In this document: piece after piece, positions 27,450 to 37,093 of the stretch
How the letters are laid out: every line of letters begins with the position of its first letter
How positions within the stretch are numbered: the first letter of the stretch is position 1
From: Microvirga arsenatis
GTDB taxonomy: Bacteria; Pseudomonadota; Alphaproteobacteria; Rhizobiales; Beijerinckiaceae
Length of the DNA: 64,000 nt
Direction of reading: 5' to 3'
Assembly (NCBI RefSeq): GCF_009910705.1
Contig: NZ_JAAAXJ010000013.1
Coordinates: 1 to 64,000 of the forward strand
Translations under genes and position numbers: made by a program
Notes under the pieces: generated by a model
Told to the model about the DNA's origin: nothing
The model's database searches: none
What the model saw: only the letters and a program-made list of their open reading frames with translations

Positions 27450-29909
27450 TCAGTACAATCCGCCGGTGCCCACGCCGACGGCCTGCCGGGGAGCCCCCGG
27501 ACCGCCCTGGTACTCGACCTGGGGCATGTCCTCGGGCTCCGGCGGCACGTATTCCGGCGGCGCCTGGCCGGGCTTGAAGGCCTCGAGGATCGTGCCGCCG
27601 CCCTCCCCGCTGGCGCGGGTGCCGGTCGAGGCGTTGACGCGGATGAGCTTGATGCCCGCCGGCACGCGGAACGGCGTCGCGGGCTTGTCCTTCAACGCCA
27701 TCTGCATGAAGTCGCGGAAGACCGGCGCGGCATACTGGCCGGCCGTCGCGGCATTGCCGAGCGATTTCGGCTGGTCGTAGCCGAGGAACACGCCCACCGC
27801 GAGGTCGGGGGAGAAGCCCACGAACCACACGTCCTTGGCATCGTTGGTGGTGCCGGTCTTGCCGGCGAGCGGCTTGCCGACGGCCTTGACCGTCTGCGCG
27901 GTGCCGCGCTGGACCACGCCTTCCAGAATCGAGGTGATCTGGTAGGCGGTGAGCGGATCGATCACCTGCTCCCGGTTCTCGACGAGCTTGGGCGGGGCGC
28001 CGCCGTCCCACTTCTCCGCGCTGCAGTTCGTGCATTTGCGGTCGTCGTGGCGGTAGATGGTGCGGCCGTTGCGGTCCTGGATCTGGTCGATCAGGGTCGG
28101 CTTGATGCGGCGTCCGCCATTGACGAACATCGAATAGGCCGCGGTCATGCGCATCACCGTGGTCTCGCCGGCCCCCAGGGACATGGAGAGCAGCGGCAGC
28201 ATGTCGTCGTAGACGCCGAAACGGCGGGCGTATTCGGAGATCACGGGCATGCCGACCTCGTTGGCGAGGCGCACAGTCATCAGGTTCTTCGAATGCTCGA
28301 TTCCGTAGCGGAGCGTCCGCACGCCGGTCGCCTTGCCGTCATAGTTCTTGGGCGCCCACGCCTCCTGGCCCGGCCCCATGTCGAGGACGAAGGGCCCATC
28401 CAGGATCTGGGACGAGGGCGTGTAGCCGTTGTCGAGGGCCGTCGCGTAGACGATCGGCTTGAACGAGGAGCCCGGCTGGCGCATGGCCTGGATCGCCCGG
28501 TTGAACTCGCTCTGGTCGTAGGAGAAGCCGCCCACCATCGCGTGGACGCGCCCCGTATTCGGGTCCATGGCCACGATGGCTCCCGAGATTTCGGGAATCT
28601 GGCGCAGGCGGAACTGCCCCGGCTTGTCGGCCAGCGGCTCCACATAGACCACGTCGCCCACGGAAACCGCCTTCTCGACCGCCCGGCGGGTCCACTTCAC
28701 GCCATCGCCGGTGACGATGCCGGTCTCCCGGTCCTTCACCACCTGCCCGGAGGCCTCGCGCCTGGGCTGCAGGCCGACCTTGGCCTGCCCCCGGGCAACC
28801 TCCAGCACCACGGCCAGACGCCAGGGCTGCACGTCGCCCAGAACCGGCACCTCGGCCAGGGCGAGGCCCCATTCGCGTCCGGCTACGTCGATCTTCTGCT
28901 GGGCGCCGCGCCAGCCGCGCGCCTCGTCGAAGCGCACGAGGCCGTCCACCAGCGCCTTGCGGGCCATGGCCTGCATCTTGGGGTCGAGGGTCGAGCGGAT
29001 CAGCAGGCCGCCCTCGTAGAGGGTCTCCTCGCCGTAGCGCTCCGCAATGTCGCGGCGCACGCCCTCGGCGAAGTAGCCGGACGCGATGCTGTTCGGGGAG
29101 ACGTTGCGCGGCTTGACGTTGAGCGGCTCCTTCTGAGCCGCTTCCGCCGCTTCCTTGGAGATATAGCCGTTGACGGCCATGCGCTCGATCACCCAGTTCC
29201 GGCGCTCGATGGCGGCCTTGCGCTGGCGGAAGGGGTGATAGTTGTTCGGCCCCTTCGGCAGGGCCGCGATATAGGCGGCCTCGGCGATGGTCAGTTCGTG
29301 GATCGACTTGCCGAAATAATCGAGGGCTGCCGCCGCGATGCCGTGCAGATTCCGGCCCGGGGTCAGGGTGCCGAGGAAGATCTCGTTCAGGTAGAGCTCG
29401 AGGATCTTGTCCTTCGAGAAGGTCGATTCCATGCGCAGGGCGATCAGCGCCTCGCGGATCTTGCGCTCGTAGCTGCGCTCGTTGCCCACGAGGAAGTTCT
29501 TGGCCACCTGCTGGGTGATGGTGGAGGCGCCCTGCTCCCGGGCGCCGCCCGAGCGCAGGTTGACCACGATGGCGCGCATCAGGCCCTCGGGGTCGATGCC
29601 CGGGTGCCTGTAGAAGTTCTTGTCCTCGGCGGCGAGGAAGGCATTGATCACGAGCTTGGGCACGGCCTGGATCGGCACGTAGAGCCGGCGCTCGCGGGCA
29701 TATTCGGCGATCAGGCTGCCGTCCGCGGCGTGGATGCGGGTCATGACCGGAGGCTCGTAATTGGCGAGCTGGGCATGGTCCGGCAGGTCCTTCGAGTAGA
29801 ACCAGAAGCCATAGGCCAGCCCCACGGCGCCGATCAGGAAGAAGATCGCTCCCACGCTGAAGAGAAAGCCGAAGAATCGTAGGACGAAGCGCATCCGAAG
29901 GTGTTCCAT
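27450..29909 (-). CDS. Class A penicillin-binding protein 1A (transglycosylase/transpeptidase)
   Basis: An 819-residue bifunctional peptidoglycan synthase. One N-terminal membrane helix (about 10-33) is followed by the GT51 glycosyltransferase domain with AAEDKNFYRHPGIDPEGLMRAI and GASTITQQVAKNFLVG. The transpeptidase domain carries the catalytic SxxK in GSSFKPIVYATAL, the SxN-type motif HSKN and KTGTTNDAKD. The extended spacer between domains matches PBP1A. The ATG at 29909 is used; an ATG at 29894 (MRFVLRFFGF) is also possible. It is followed on the same strand, upstream, by the amidase gene, a cell-wall pair. Confidence 0.94.
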   Translation of the reverse strand: MEHLRMRFVLRFFGFLFSVGAIFFLIGAVGLAYGFWFYSKDLPDHAQLANYEPPVMTRIHAADGSLIAEYARERRLYVPIQAVPKLVINAFLAAEDKNFYRHPGIDPEGLMRAIVVNLRSGGAREQGASTITQQVAKNFLVGNERSYERKIREALIALRMESTFSKDKILELYLNEIFLGTLTPGRNLHGIAAAALDYFGKSIHELTIAEAAYIAALPKGPNNYHPFRQRKAAIERRNWVIERMAVNGYISKEAAEAAQKEPLNVKPRNVSPNSIASGYFAEGVRRDIAERYGEETLYEGGLLIRSTLDPKMQAMARKALVDGLVRFDEARGWRGAQQKIDVAGREWGLALAEVPVLGDVQPWRLAVVLEVARGQAKVGLQPRREASGQVVKDRETGIVTGDGVKWTRRAVEKAVSVGDVVYVEPLADKPGQFRLRQIPEISGAIVAMDPNTGRVHAMVGGFSYDQSEFNRAIQAMRQPGSSFKPIVYATALDNGYTPSSQILDGPFVLDMGPGQEAWAPKNYDGKATGVRTLRYGIEHSKNLMTVRLANEVGMPVISEYARRFGVYDDMLPLLSMSLGAGETTVMRMTAAYSMFVNGGRRIKPTLIDQIQDRNGRTIYRHDDRKCTNCSAEKWDGGAPPKLVENREQVIDPLTAYQITSILEGVVQRGTAQTVKAVGKPLAGKTGTTNDAKDVWFVGFSPDLAVGVFLGYDQPKSLGNAATAGQYAAPVFRDFMQMALKDKPATPFRVPAGIKLIRVNASTGTRASGEGGGTILEAFKPGQAPPEYVPPEPEDMPQVEYQGGPGAPRQAVGVGTGGLY

Positions 29910-30003
29910 GAGGCGCCTCGAGGCGCCCGTTTATGTAGATCTTGAAACGCGGACCCTCGTTAACCGATGAATCGCGCCCCCGCTACGGGTATCCACACTC
30001 TCT

Positions 30004-31251
30004 CTATGGTAAAACTGCGGCAGCACCGCGCCGCGCCAGCCGGGTGGCGAAAAATCGGTCCACCGCCACCGCCATGGCCGAGACCATCTTGGCGCGCCAT
30101 TCCTCGGACATCAACAGGTCCAGGTCCTTCTGGCTCGACAGATAGCCAAGCTCGACCAGCACCGAGGGGACGTCGTGCGCCCGCAGCACCTGGAAACGCG
30201 CCTGCCGGTGAGGGTTCTTGTTGAGGCGGGCCACCGAATCGAACTCTCCCACGAGGCGCGAAGCGAAGCTGTGGGAGAAGCCCCGCGTCTCCCGCAGCGT
30301 GAGTTCCATGAGGATGTCGCTTACGTCGTCAGGCATCTCGCCCGATTCGACGCCGGCCACCGCGTCGGCCTTGTTTTCGCGGTCGGCAAGCCTTGCGGAA
30401 TCGGCATCCGAGGCCCGTTCGGAGCCGGTATAGACCGTCAGGCCCCGCACGTCCTGGCCGCCCGAGATCGAGTCCGCGTGGATGGAGATGAAGAGATCGG
30501 CCTGGGCGCTCCGGGCCGCCCGCACCCGATCGCCGAGGGAGACGAACACGTCCTGCTCGCGGGTCATCAGGACCTTGTAGCGCCCGCTCTCCTCGAGCTT
30601 CTTCTTCAGGCGCTGGGCGAAGGAAAGAACCAGGTCCTTCTCGAAAAGCTGGCTTGATCCGGCCGCGGCCCCCGGGTCGATGCCGCCGTGGCCGGGATCG
30701 ATCATGATCACCGGGCGCGAATCCTTGGCTTCCTGCACGGGCGGCGGGGCGGAGGGACCCTTGCTCCCCTGAGCGCTCTCGGCCGCCGCCTGGCGGAACT
30801 CCTCGCGCTCGGCGCGGGTGAGCTCGATGGTGAGGATCGTGGCCGCGCCCGTAGAATCGGGGGCCGTGGTCATGCCGGAGACCACCGCCGGCTGGGCAAG
30901 CTCCATCACCACCCGGGACCGGCCCGGCGCGAACAGCCCGTAGCGGTAGGAGGCGATGAGCCCCTGCTTCTGCCGCCCGGCCTCGGGCGGCAGATGGAAG
31001 GCCACCTCGGGCAGGTCGACGATGACCCGGTCCGGGCGCTCCATGAGGGAAACCTGGGCCATCACGGCCTTCGACAGGGTGATCCGGAAGCGGGTCTTCG
31101 CCCCGTCCGCCTCCACGGCGACGGCTGCGGCGATGGCCGGTGCGGGCGTCTTCGCCCCCTCCCCGGCCGCCAGGGCACGCCCTGCCCCCGCGGCGACGGC
31201 AATCGCCATGAGGCATGCGCTGACGAGGCGGATGAAGCGGGACAAGGGCAT
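30004..31251 (-). CDS. N-acetylmuramoyl-L-alanine amidase (AMIN + Amidase_3)
   Basis: A 415-residue periplasmic amidase that cuts the peptide stem from peptidoglycan during daughter-cell separation. It has a signal peptide (about 1-28, ending RALA), an AMIN domain (FRITLSKAVMAQVSLMERPDRVIVDLPEVAF) for localisation, and a zinc-dependent Amidase_3 domain with IMIDPGHGGIDPGA, LFISIHADS and VLVELGYLSSQKD carrying the metal and catalytic residues. Layout is that of AmiC/AmiB. It lies 94 bases before the PBP1A gene in the same direction and is probably expressed with it. Confidence 0.93.
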   Translation of the reverse strand: MPLSRFIRLVSACLMAIAVAAGAGRALAAGEGAKTPAPAIAAAVAVEADGAKTRFRITLSKAVMAQVSLMERPDRVIVDLPEVAFHLPPEAGRQKQGLIASYRYGLFAPGRSRVVMELAQPAVVSGMTTAPDSTGAATILTIELTRAEREEFRQAAAESAQGSKGPSAPPPVQEAKDSRPVIMIDPGHGGIDPGAAAGSSQLFEKDLVLSFAQRLKKKLEESGRYKVLMTREQDVFVSLGDRVRAARSAQADLFISIHADSISGGQDVRGLTVYTGSERASDADSARLADRENKADAVAGVESGEMPDDVSDILMELTLRETRGFSHSFASRLVGEFDSVARLNKNPHRQARFQVLRAHDVPSVLVELGYLSSQKDLDLLMSEEWRAKMVSAMAVAVDRFFATRLARRGAAAVLP

Positions 31252-31858
31252 CGCTGATCGCTGAGGGTTCGAGCGTCCTTCCTATACCGATAGACCGCGT
31301 TTGGTTAACGGAACCTCACTCCGGTCGACACATTGCTGAGACTCTGTTGCATTCATGGCACAGTGACACGGGATCTTGCCAAATGCCCCAATCGATCTGT
31401 AATGATCTTGGTCCCGTCCGGCATGGCCGAATCTGACGGCGGATCCGAGGAGACGGTTGTGTTGACCGATCCTCAGGGAACCCGTCACCCTCGACAGGCT
31501 CACCGAGGGGACCATATGGCGACGCTTGTCGCCACTCGCCGATGGCCGGATCCACCCGGCCCATCGAAATCTACGAAAGGGCAGTCTCGGATGGTTGCAC
31601 GCACGAAGTCAGCTTTGACCTTCGTTTCTGCACCGTTCGAATCGCGCGTTCTCCGTCGCACACGCCCTTCCCTCACCGTTTCCGGCCAAGAGCCGGCCCA
31701 ATTCAACCCAGAATGCGCCCCAACGCGGCGCAGGATGGCGATCGACAGCACTCCGAACGCAATCTCAGCCCGCCGCCTTCGCCTGCGGCGTGCCACTCCG
31801 CCCACAATGCGGCCCCTGCCTCAGGTCCTGCCCTCGATCGCCATGTCGAGAGTTCAAC
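31252..31858. other. Long leader/intergenic region before rne
   Basis: 607 bases divide the divergent amidase and rne starts. No convincing ORF is present. A long 5' leader is expected because RNase E in other bacteria regulates its own mRNA through an extended 5' UTR, but I see no homology to a named RNA element. Both genes' promoters must lie here; no strong -35/-10 pair stands out. Confidence 0.6.
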
Positions 31859-34546
31859 ATGGCAAACAAGATGCTCATCGATGCCTCCCACCCGGAAGAA
31901 ACCCGGGTCGTGGTGGTACGTGGTCAGAAGGTCGAAGAATTCGACTTCGAATCCGCTAACCGGAAGCAACTGCGCGGGAACATCTATCTCGCCAAGGTCA
32001 CCCGGGTCGAACCGTCCCTTCAGGCGGCCTTCGTGGAATACGGCGGCAACCGCCACGGGTTCCTCGCCTTCAGCGAAATTCACCCCGATTACTACCAGAT
32101 CCCGGTCGCCGACCGTCAGGCTCTGCTGGAGGCCGAGGCACAGGCCCAGGCCGAGGAGGAGCGCGAGGAGGAGCGCCGCAGCCATCGTCGCCGCCGCCGC
32201 TCCTCGCAGCGCCGGGCCGAGAACGACGAGACCGTGGTCTCGACCGAGGCCGAGGCGGGTACGGCCGAAGCCGTTGAGGCCGGCGCCTCCGAGGGCGAGG
32301 CGTCAGGCGACGCCGCAACCCTGAGCGAGGCTTCCGAAGCGACTGCGGCCGAAGGCGCCGCCGCTGGCGAAGACAAGGCCGAGGGCGCACTGGAAGCGGT
32401 CGAAGCATCGGCCCATGTCGAGGCGCCTCAGGCCGAGGAGGCCGCGGAGGAGACCGAGGCGCGCTCCCCGGGGGACGATGACGAATCCGACGAGGACGAC
32501 AGCGAAGACGACGAGGAGGAGGACGAGGAGTCCGAGGACGAGATCGTCGAGCAGCTCGGCGGGGGCGACGCCCTGGAGGACGTTCCCCAGCGCCCGCGCA
32601 TTCCGCGCAAGCAGTACAAGATCCAGGAAGTCATCAAGCGCCGCCAGATCCTGCTGGTCCAGGTGGTCAAGGAGGAGCGCGGCAACAAGGGCGCGGCGCT
32701 CACCACCTACCTCTCGCTCGCCGGGCGCTACTCGGTGCTCATGCCCAATACGGGCCGGGGCGGCGGCATCTCGCGCAAGATCACCAACGCGGCCGACCGC
32801 AAGCGCCTGAAGGAGATCGCCCAGGAGCTGGAGGTGCCCGAGGGAATGGGCATCATCCTGCGCACGGCCGGCGCCTCGCGCACCAAGCCCGAGATCAAGC
32901 GCGACTACGAATACCTCATGCGCCTGTGGGAGAGCGTGCGCGAGCTGACCCTCAAGTCCGCAGCCCCTGCCCTCGTCTACGAGGAAGGCTCCCTCATCAA
33001 GCGCGCCATCCGCGACCTCTACAACAAGGACATCGACGACATCATGGTCGCCGGTGAGGAGGGCTACCGCGAGGCCAAGGACTTCATGCGCATGCTCATG
33101 CCGAGCCATGCCAAGCTGGTCCAGCCCTACCGCGACCCGCAGCCGCTCTTCGCGAAATTCGGGGTCGAAGCCCAGCTCGACGCCATGTTCTCGAACGTGG
33201 TGACGCTCAAGTCCGGCGGCTACCTCGTCATCAATCCGACGGAGGCGCTGGTCTCCATCGACGTGAACTCGGGACGCTCCACCCGCGAGCACAACATCGA
33301 GGACACGGCCCTGCGCACGAACCTCGAGGCGGCGGAGGAGATCGCCCGCCAGCTGCGCCTGCGCGACCTCGCCGGCCTGATCGTCATCGACTTCATCGAC
33401 ATGGAGGAGAAGCGGAACAACCGCGCCGTCGAGAAGAAGCTGAACGAGTGCCTGAAGAACGACCGCGCCCGCATCCAGGTCGGCCGCATCTCGCCCTTCG
33501 GCCTGCTCGAGATGTCGCGCCAGCGCATCCGCACCGGCGTGCTGGAATCCTCCTCGATCCCCTGCTCGCACTGCGCCGGCACCGGCTTCGTGCGCTCGAC
33601 GCCGTCGGTGGCGCTGCAGGTGCTGCGCTCCATCGAGGAGACGCTCATCAAGAATTCCGGCTACAACCTCATCGTCCGCACCCGGATGGAGGCGGCCTTC
33701 TACATCCTGAACCAGAAGCGCGTGCACCTGCGGGATCTCGAGACCCGCTTCGGCGTCGCCATCTCCATCGTGGCCGACGACAGTCTGCACGGCACCACGA
33801 CCTACGCCATCGACCGGGGCGAGCCCGCCCTGCGCCTGGAGCACAAGTCCGCTGCGACGGGCATCCAGATCGATGCGATCGTCCCCGTGGACGAGCCCGA
33901 GGAGGAGATCGAGGCCGAGGTCGAGGAGGAGAGCGCCGAGGAGAGCCAGGCGGCCGGCGAGGAGCGCGGCGAGCAGGGCGAAGGCGGCGGCCGCCGTCGC
34001 CGGCGCCGTCGCCGCCGGCGCGGCCGGGACCGCGAGGCCTTCGCCGGCGCGGATTCGTCCGATGAAGGCGGCGAGGCCGGGGAAGCCGAGGGCGATTCCG
34101 ACGAGGAGGATTCCGACGCCGAGACCTCCGGCGGCGATGCATCGCCCATCGAAGCCGGCGAGGCGGATGACGAATCCCGGGGCGGACGCCGCCGCCGTCG
34201 CGGCCGCCGGGGCGGCCGTGGGCGCGGCCGTGACGAGGCCGGAGAGTTCGCCAGGGAGGAGGGCTTCGCCGCCTCCGAGGCCGACGAGGCGGAGCCCGCC
34301 TCCGACGAGCCTGCTCCGGCAGCGGCCGCCCGGCCCGAGCCGGAGGCGCCCAGGCCTGCCGCCCAGGAGCCCATCGTCGCTCCGTCCCAGCCTGCCGCTC
34401 CCGAGCCCGTCGCGGCGCAGGAGCCCGCCCCCGCGCCCGTGCCCGAGCCGGAACCGGTCGCCGTGGTGCTGACCCCGCCCGACCCGGAGCGCCCGAAGCG
34501 CGCCGGCTGGTGGTCCAAGGCCAAGTCGGTTCTGAGCGGATCGTAG
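31859..34546 (+). CDS. rne: Ribonuclease E
   Basis: An 895-residue endoribonuclease central to mRNA decay and rRNA processing. The N-terminus MANKMLIDASHPEETRVVVVRGQKVEEFDFE starts an S1 domain (RGNIYLAKVTRVEPSLQAAFVEYGGNRHGFLAF) that is split by a long acidic/Ala-rich insert (about 85-240), as in alphaproteobacterial RNase E. The catalytic region shows DVNSGRSTREHNIEDTALRTN and VIDFIDMEEKRNN; CSHCAGTGFV is the Zn-link. The C-terminal third is Glu/Arg-rich, likely the degradosome scaffold and RNA-binding region. ATG at 31859 matches the conserved N-terminus. Confidence 0.95.
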   Translation: MANKMLIDASHPEETRVVVVRGQKVEEFDFESANRKQLRGNIYLAKVTRVEPSLQAAFVEYGGNRHGFLAFSEIHPDYYQIPVADRQALLEAEAQAQAEEEREEERRSHRRRRRSSQRRAENDETVVSTEAEAGTAEAVEAGASEGEASGDAATLSEASEATAAEGAAAGEDKAEGALEAVEASAHVEAPQAEEAAEETEARSPGDDDESDEDDSEDDEEEDEESEDEIVEQLGGGDALEDVPQRPRIPRKQYKIQEVIKRRQILLVQVVKEERGNKGAALTTYLSLAGRYSVLMPNTGRGGGISRKITNAADRKRLKEIAQELEVPEGMGIILRTAGASRTKPEIKRDYEYLMRLWESVRELTLKSAAPALVYEEGSLIKRAIRDLYNKDIDDIMVAGEEGYREAKDFMRMLMPSHAKLVQPYRDPQPLFAKFGVEAQLDAMFSNVVTLKSGGYLVINPTEALVSIDVNSGRSTREHNIEDTALRTNLEAAEEIARQLRLRDLAGLIVIDFIDMEEKRNNRAVEKKLNECLKNDRARIQVGRISPFGLLEMSRQRIRTGVLESSSIPCSHCAGTGFVRSTPSVALQVLRSIEETLIKNSGYNLIVRTRMEAAFYILNQKRVHLRDLETRFGVAISIVADDSLHGTTTYAIDRGEPALRLEHKSAATGIQIDAIVPVDEPEEEIEAEVEEESAEESQAAGEERGEQGEGGGRRRRRRRRRRGRDREAFAGADSSDEGGEAGEAEGDSDEEDSDAETSGGDASPIEAGEADDESRGGRRRRRGRRGGRGRGRDEAGEFAREEGFAASEADEAEPASDEPAPAAAARPEPEAPRPAAQEPIVAPSQPAAPEPVAAQEPAPAPVPEPEPVAVVLTPPDPERPKRAGWWSKAKSVLSGS

Positions 34547-34550
34547 GACA

Positions 34551-34588
34551 AAAAGAAATGCCCGGCTCCAAGGCCGGGCATTTTCTTT
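34551..34588. terminator. Rho-independent terminator after rne (possibly bidirectional)
   Basis: AAAAGAAATGCCCGGC, a six-base loop, then GCCGGGCATTTTCTTT. The A-rich left arm and T-rich right arm allow termination in both directions. It begins 4 bases after the rne stop. Confidence 0.88.
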
Positions 34589-34605
34589 CGAGGCTGTCCC
34601 GTCGC

Positions 34606-34695
34606 CGTCATGGCCGGGCTTGTCCCGGCCATCCCGCTTCCGAGGAGCACGGCGCTTTTCCGATCGGGATCACCGGCACAAGGCCGGGGATGACG
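34606..34695. repeat. Composite palindromic element, copy 1 (inverted copy at 37094-37180)
   Basis: Left palindrome CGTCATGGCCGGGC..GTCCCGGCCATCCCGCTTCCGA, a spacer with CGGCGCTTTTC, then TCGGGATCACCGGCACAAGG..GATGACG. Its reverse complement matches 37094-37180 over nearly the full length with few differences. Confidence 0.82.
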
Positions 34696-34709
34696 CGAGA
34701 AGGAGAGAA

Positions 34710-35891
34710 TTACCTCAGCCACCCCTTCAGCCTTGCCACCGTCTCGCGGCAATCGCTCTCCGAGCCGGCGAAGGACAGGCGCAGGTAATGCGAGCCTTCG
34801 ATGGGATCGAAGTCGAGGCCGGGGGTCGCGGCGACGCCCGCCTCCTCCAGCATGCGCTTCGAGAAGCCGATGGAATCGTTCGTGTAGCGGGCAATGTCCG
34901 CATAGATGTAGAAGGCGCCGTCCACCGGGTGCATCTCCGTGATGCCGACCCCCGGCAGCTCTTCCAGGAGATAGGCACGGTTGCGGGCATATCCCGCCTT
35001 CACCGCCTCCAGCTCCTCCACAGCGTCGAAGGCGGCGAGCGCCGCCACCTGCGAGAGGTAGGGCGGGGAGATGTAGAGGTTCTGTGCCAGCCGCTCGATG
35101 GGCCGCACCAGCCGCTCGGGCACCACGATCCAGCCGATGCGCCAGCCGGTCATGCAGTAGTACTTGGAGAACGAGTTGATGACCACCGCATCGTCGTCGG
35201 AGGCGAGCGCGGTGGAGGCCGGCTCGCCATAGGTCAGGCCGTGATAGATCTCGTCGGACACGAACCAAAGGCCCAGGCGGCGGCACGTCTCGCCGAGTTC
35301 GGCGAGCGCCTTGCGGCCGATCATGGTCCCGGAGGGGTTGGCCGGGCTCATGGCGAGGATGCCGTGGAGGGGCTTTTCCGCATGGGCCTTCTCGATGGCC
35401 CGGGCGGTCATGATCCAGCCGTCCGCCTTGGCGAGCGGGATCGTCACCGGCTCGATGCCGAGCGCCTCCAGGATGTTCCGGTAGGCCGGATAGCCCGGCG
35501 CGGTGATCGCCACCCGCTGGCCCTGATCGAAGAGACTCAAGAAAGCGAGCACGAAGCCGGCGGAGGAGCCGGTCGTCACCACCACCCGCTCGGGCGCGAT
35601 GCCGACGCCATAGGTGTCGCGGTAATGCCGGGCGATCCGCTCCCGCAGGACCGAGAGCCCAAGCGCCTCCGTGTAGCCGATGCGGCCGAGATCGAGCGCC
35701 GTCTTGGCCGCCTCCCGGGCCGCCCGGGGCGCCGGCGCGGAGGGCTGGCCCACCTCCATGTGGATGACGCTGTCCCCCCGCCTCTCCTTGGCGGCGGCCG
35801 CGCTCAGCACGTCCATGGCGAGGAACGAGGCCACGCGGTCCATGCGGCGCGCGATCAGGGGCTGGTGGAGACTGGCAGGTGCTTTGGTCAT
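34710..35891 (-). CDS. PLP-dependent aminotransferase (class I/II)
   Basis: A 393-residue fold-type I aminotransferase. It has VIHMEVGQPSAPAP, the glycine-rich VVTTGSSAGFVLAF, ITAPGYPAYRNILEALG, ILAMSPANPSGTM (cofactor Asn), WFVSDEIYHGLTYG (Asp and Tyr) and the PLP-lysine in NSFSKYYCMTGWRIGW, with a C-terminal substrate Arg in HYLRLSFAG. It is most like aspartate/alanine-type aminotransferases; substrate unassigned. The ATG at 35891 (MTKAPASLHQ) is preferred over longer readings that run into repeat DNA. Confidence 0.92.
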   Translation of the reverse strand: MTKAPASLHQPLIARRMDRVASFLAMDVLSAAAAKERRGDSVIHMEVGQPSAPAPRAAREAAKTALDLGRIGYTEALGLSVLRERIARHYRDTYGVGIAPERVVVTTGSSAGFVLAFLSLFDQGQRVAITAPGYPAYRNILEALGIEPVTIPLAKADGWIMTARAIEKAHAEKPLHGILAMSPANPSGTMIGRKALAELGETCRRLGLWFVSDEIYHGLTYGEPASTALASDDDAVVINSFSKYYCMTGWRIGWIVVPERLVRPIERLAQNLYISPPYLSQVAALAAFDAVEELEAVKAGYARNRAYLLEELPGVGITEMHPVDGAFYIYADIARYTNDSIGFSKRMLEEAGVAATPGLDFDPIEGSHYLRLSFAGSESDCRETVARLKGWLR

Positions 35892-36271
35892 GGGAAGGGT
35901 CGTAGCCCGTTGCGGAAAGGGCCTCAAGACGGTTCTTCGGGAACACGGCACTCTTCCCTCCCCCTCGCGGGGAGGGATTGAGGGTGGGGGTCGGAAAGTC
36001 AAAACGCTGCAGGCATTCGTAAGCCGGAACGACCGCTACAGCGCCTGGCTGGATGGATTCCGTGCCCGGTCGTTCCACCCCCACCCCTGCCCCTCCCCGC
36101 AAGGGGGAGGGAAACAGCACGTCATCCTGCACACGCATTCAACAAAGCCGTGATTTGACGCCGCACCGTCCTAGCCGCTAACTCGCAAGGCAACAGACGA
36201 GTCTCAACTCTGCCTTGAACCGTTCTTAAGGATCGGACTTGTCTCGACGAATTCTCCGCAAAGGACCGGAC
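35892..36271. other. Intergenic region with paired GC-rich inverted repeats
   Basis: 380 bases between the divergent aminotransferase and DsbA-like genes. It holds an inverted pair at 35951-35998 and 36071-36116 (each a GGGGAGGG hairpin plus a GGGGTGGGGG-like flank) with about 70 bases between. The rest contains no ORF of interest. Promoters for both genes must lie here or inside the repeats. Confidence 0.7.
35951..36116. repeat. MITE-like inverted pair of G-rich hairpins
   Basis: Left arm CCCTCCCCCTCGCGGGGAGGG then AGGGTGGGGGTCGGAA (35956-35998); right arm CCACCCCCACCCCTGCCCC then TCCCCGCAAGGGGGAGGG (36071-36115), in inverted orientation. Such elements recur in Rhizobiales genomes. Confidence 0.7.
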
Positions 36272-37051
36272 ATGCGCGCTTCGCTTCTCAAACTCGGCCA
36301 GGCTGTGGCCCTCATCGGCACCCTGGGCCTTGCTCCCGCCGCGCTGGCGCAGAGCCCGGTTTTCACTGAGCAGCAGAAGCAGGCGATCGGCGAGATCGTG
36401 AAGGACTATCTCCTGAAGAACCCGGAGGTCCTGACCGAGGTGATCTCCGAGCTCGAGAAGCGGCAGGCGGAGGCGCAGCAGGCGGCACAGGCGGGCGCCG
36501 TCAAGGAGACGCGGCAGTCGCTCCTGAACGCCTCGCATTCCTACGTGGTCGGCAACCCCTCCGGCGACGTCACCCTGGTGGAGTTCTTCGACTACAATTG
36601 CGGCTACTGCAAGAAGGCCCTCGCCGACGTCCAGACGCTCGTGAAAAGCGACCCGAAGCTGCGCGTCGTGCTCAAGGACTTCCCCGTCCTCGGCCCCGAT
36701 TCCGTCGAGGCGAGCCGGGTGTCGCTCGCGGCCAAGAACCAGCTCCAGGGCCAAAAGCTCTTCGAGTACCACGTGAAGGTGATGGACACCCGCGGCCGGG
36801 TGAACGGCGAGCGGGCCATGGCGGTCGCCAAGGAGATGGGGCTCGACATGGCCCGCCTTCAGAAGGACATGGAGAGCCCCGACACCCGCAAGGCCCTGCA
36901 GGAGAACATGGAACTCGGCGACAAGCTGAGCCTGACCGGCACGCCCGCCTTCATCGTCGGCGAGACGGTGGTTCCCGGCGCCGTGGGCCTGGAGCCCCTC
37001 AAGCAGCTCGTGACCAACGTCCGCCAGTGCGGCAAGGCGAATTGCGGGTAG
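36272..37051 (+). CDS. DsbA-family thiol:disulfide oxidoreductase (ScsC-like)
   Basis: A 259-residue periplasmic thioredoxin-fold protein. A signal peptide (1-26, ending ALAQ) and an alpha-helical segment (31-90, FTEQQKQAIGEIVKDYLLKNPEVLTEVI) resembling the Scs/DsbG oligomerisation region precede the catalytic domain: LVEFFDYNCGYCKKALAD with CGYC (110-113), and cis-Pro LTGTPAFIVG. It probably catalyses disulfide formation or isomerisation. ATG at 36272 is supported by AAAGGA upstream; an earlier TTG in frame is less likely. Confidence 0.9.
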   Translation: MRASLLKLGQAVALIGTLGLAPAALAQSPVFTEQQKQAIGEIVKDYLLKNPEVLTEVISELEKRQAEAQQAAQAGAVKETRQSLLNASHSYVVGNPSGDVTLVEFFDYNCGYCKKALADVQTLVKSDPKLRVVLKDFPVLGPDSVEASRVSLAAKNQLQGQKLFEYHVKVMDTRGRVNGERAMAVAKEMGLDMARLQKDMESPDTRKALQENMELGDKLSLTGTPAFIVGETVVPGAVGLEPLKQLVTNVRQCGKANCG

Positions 37052-37093
37052 GCCCAGGACCTGCTCGGCAGCCTTCCGCTTCAAACTCCACGT

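Noticed and set aside
31316..31564. Minus-strand ORFs before rne
   Set aside because: No ribosome site, family feature or convincing codon pattern.
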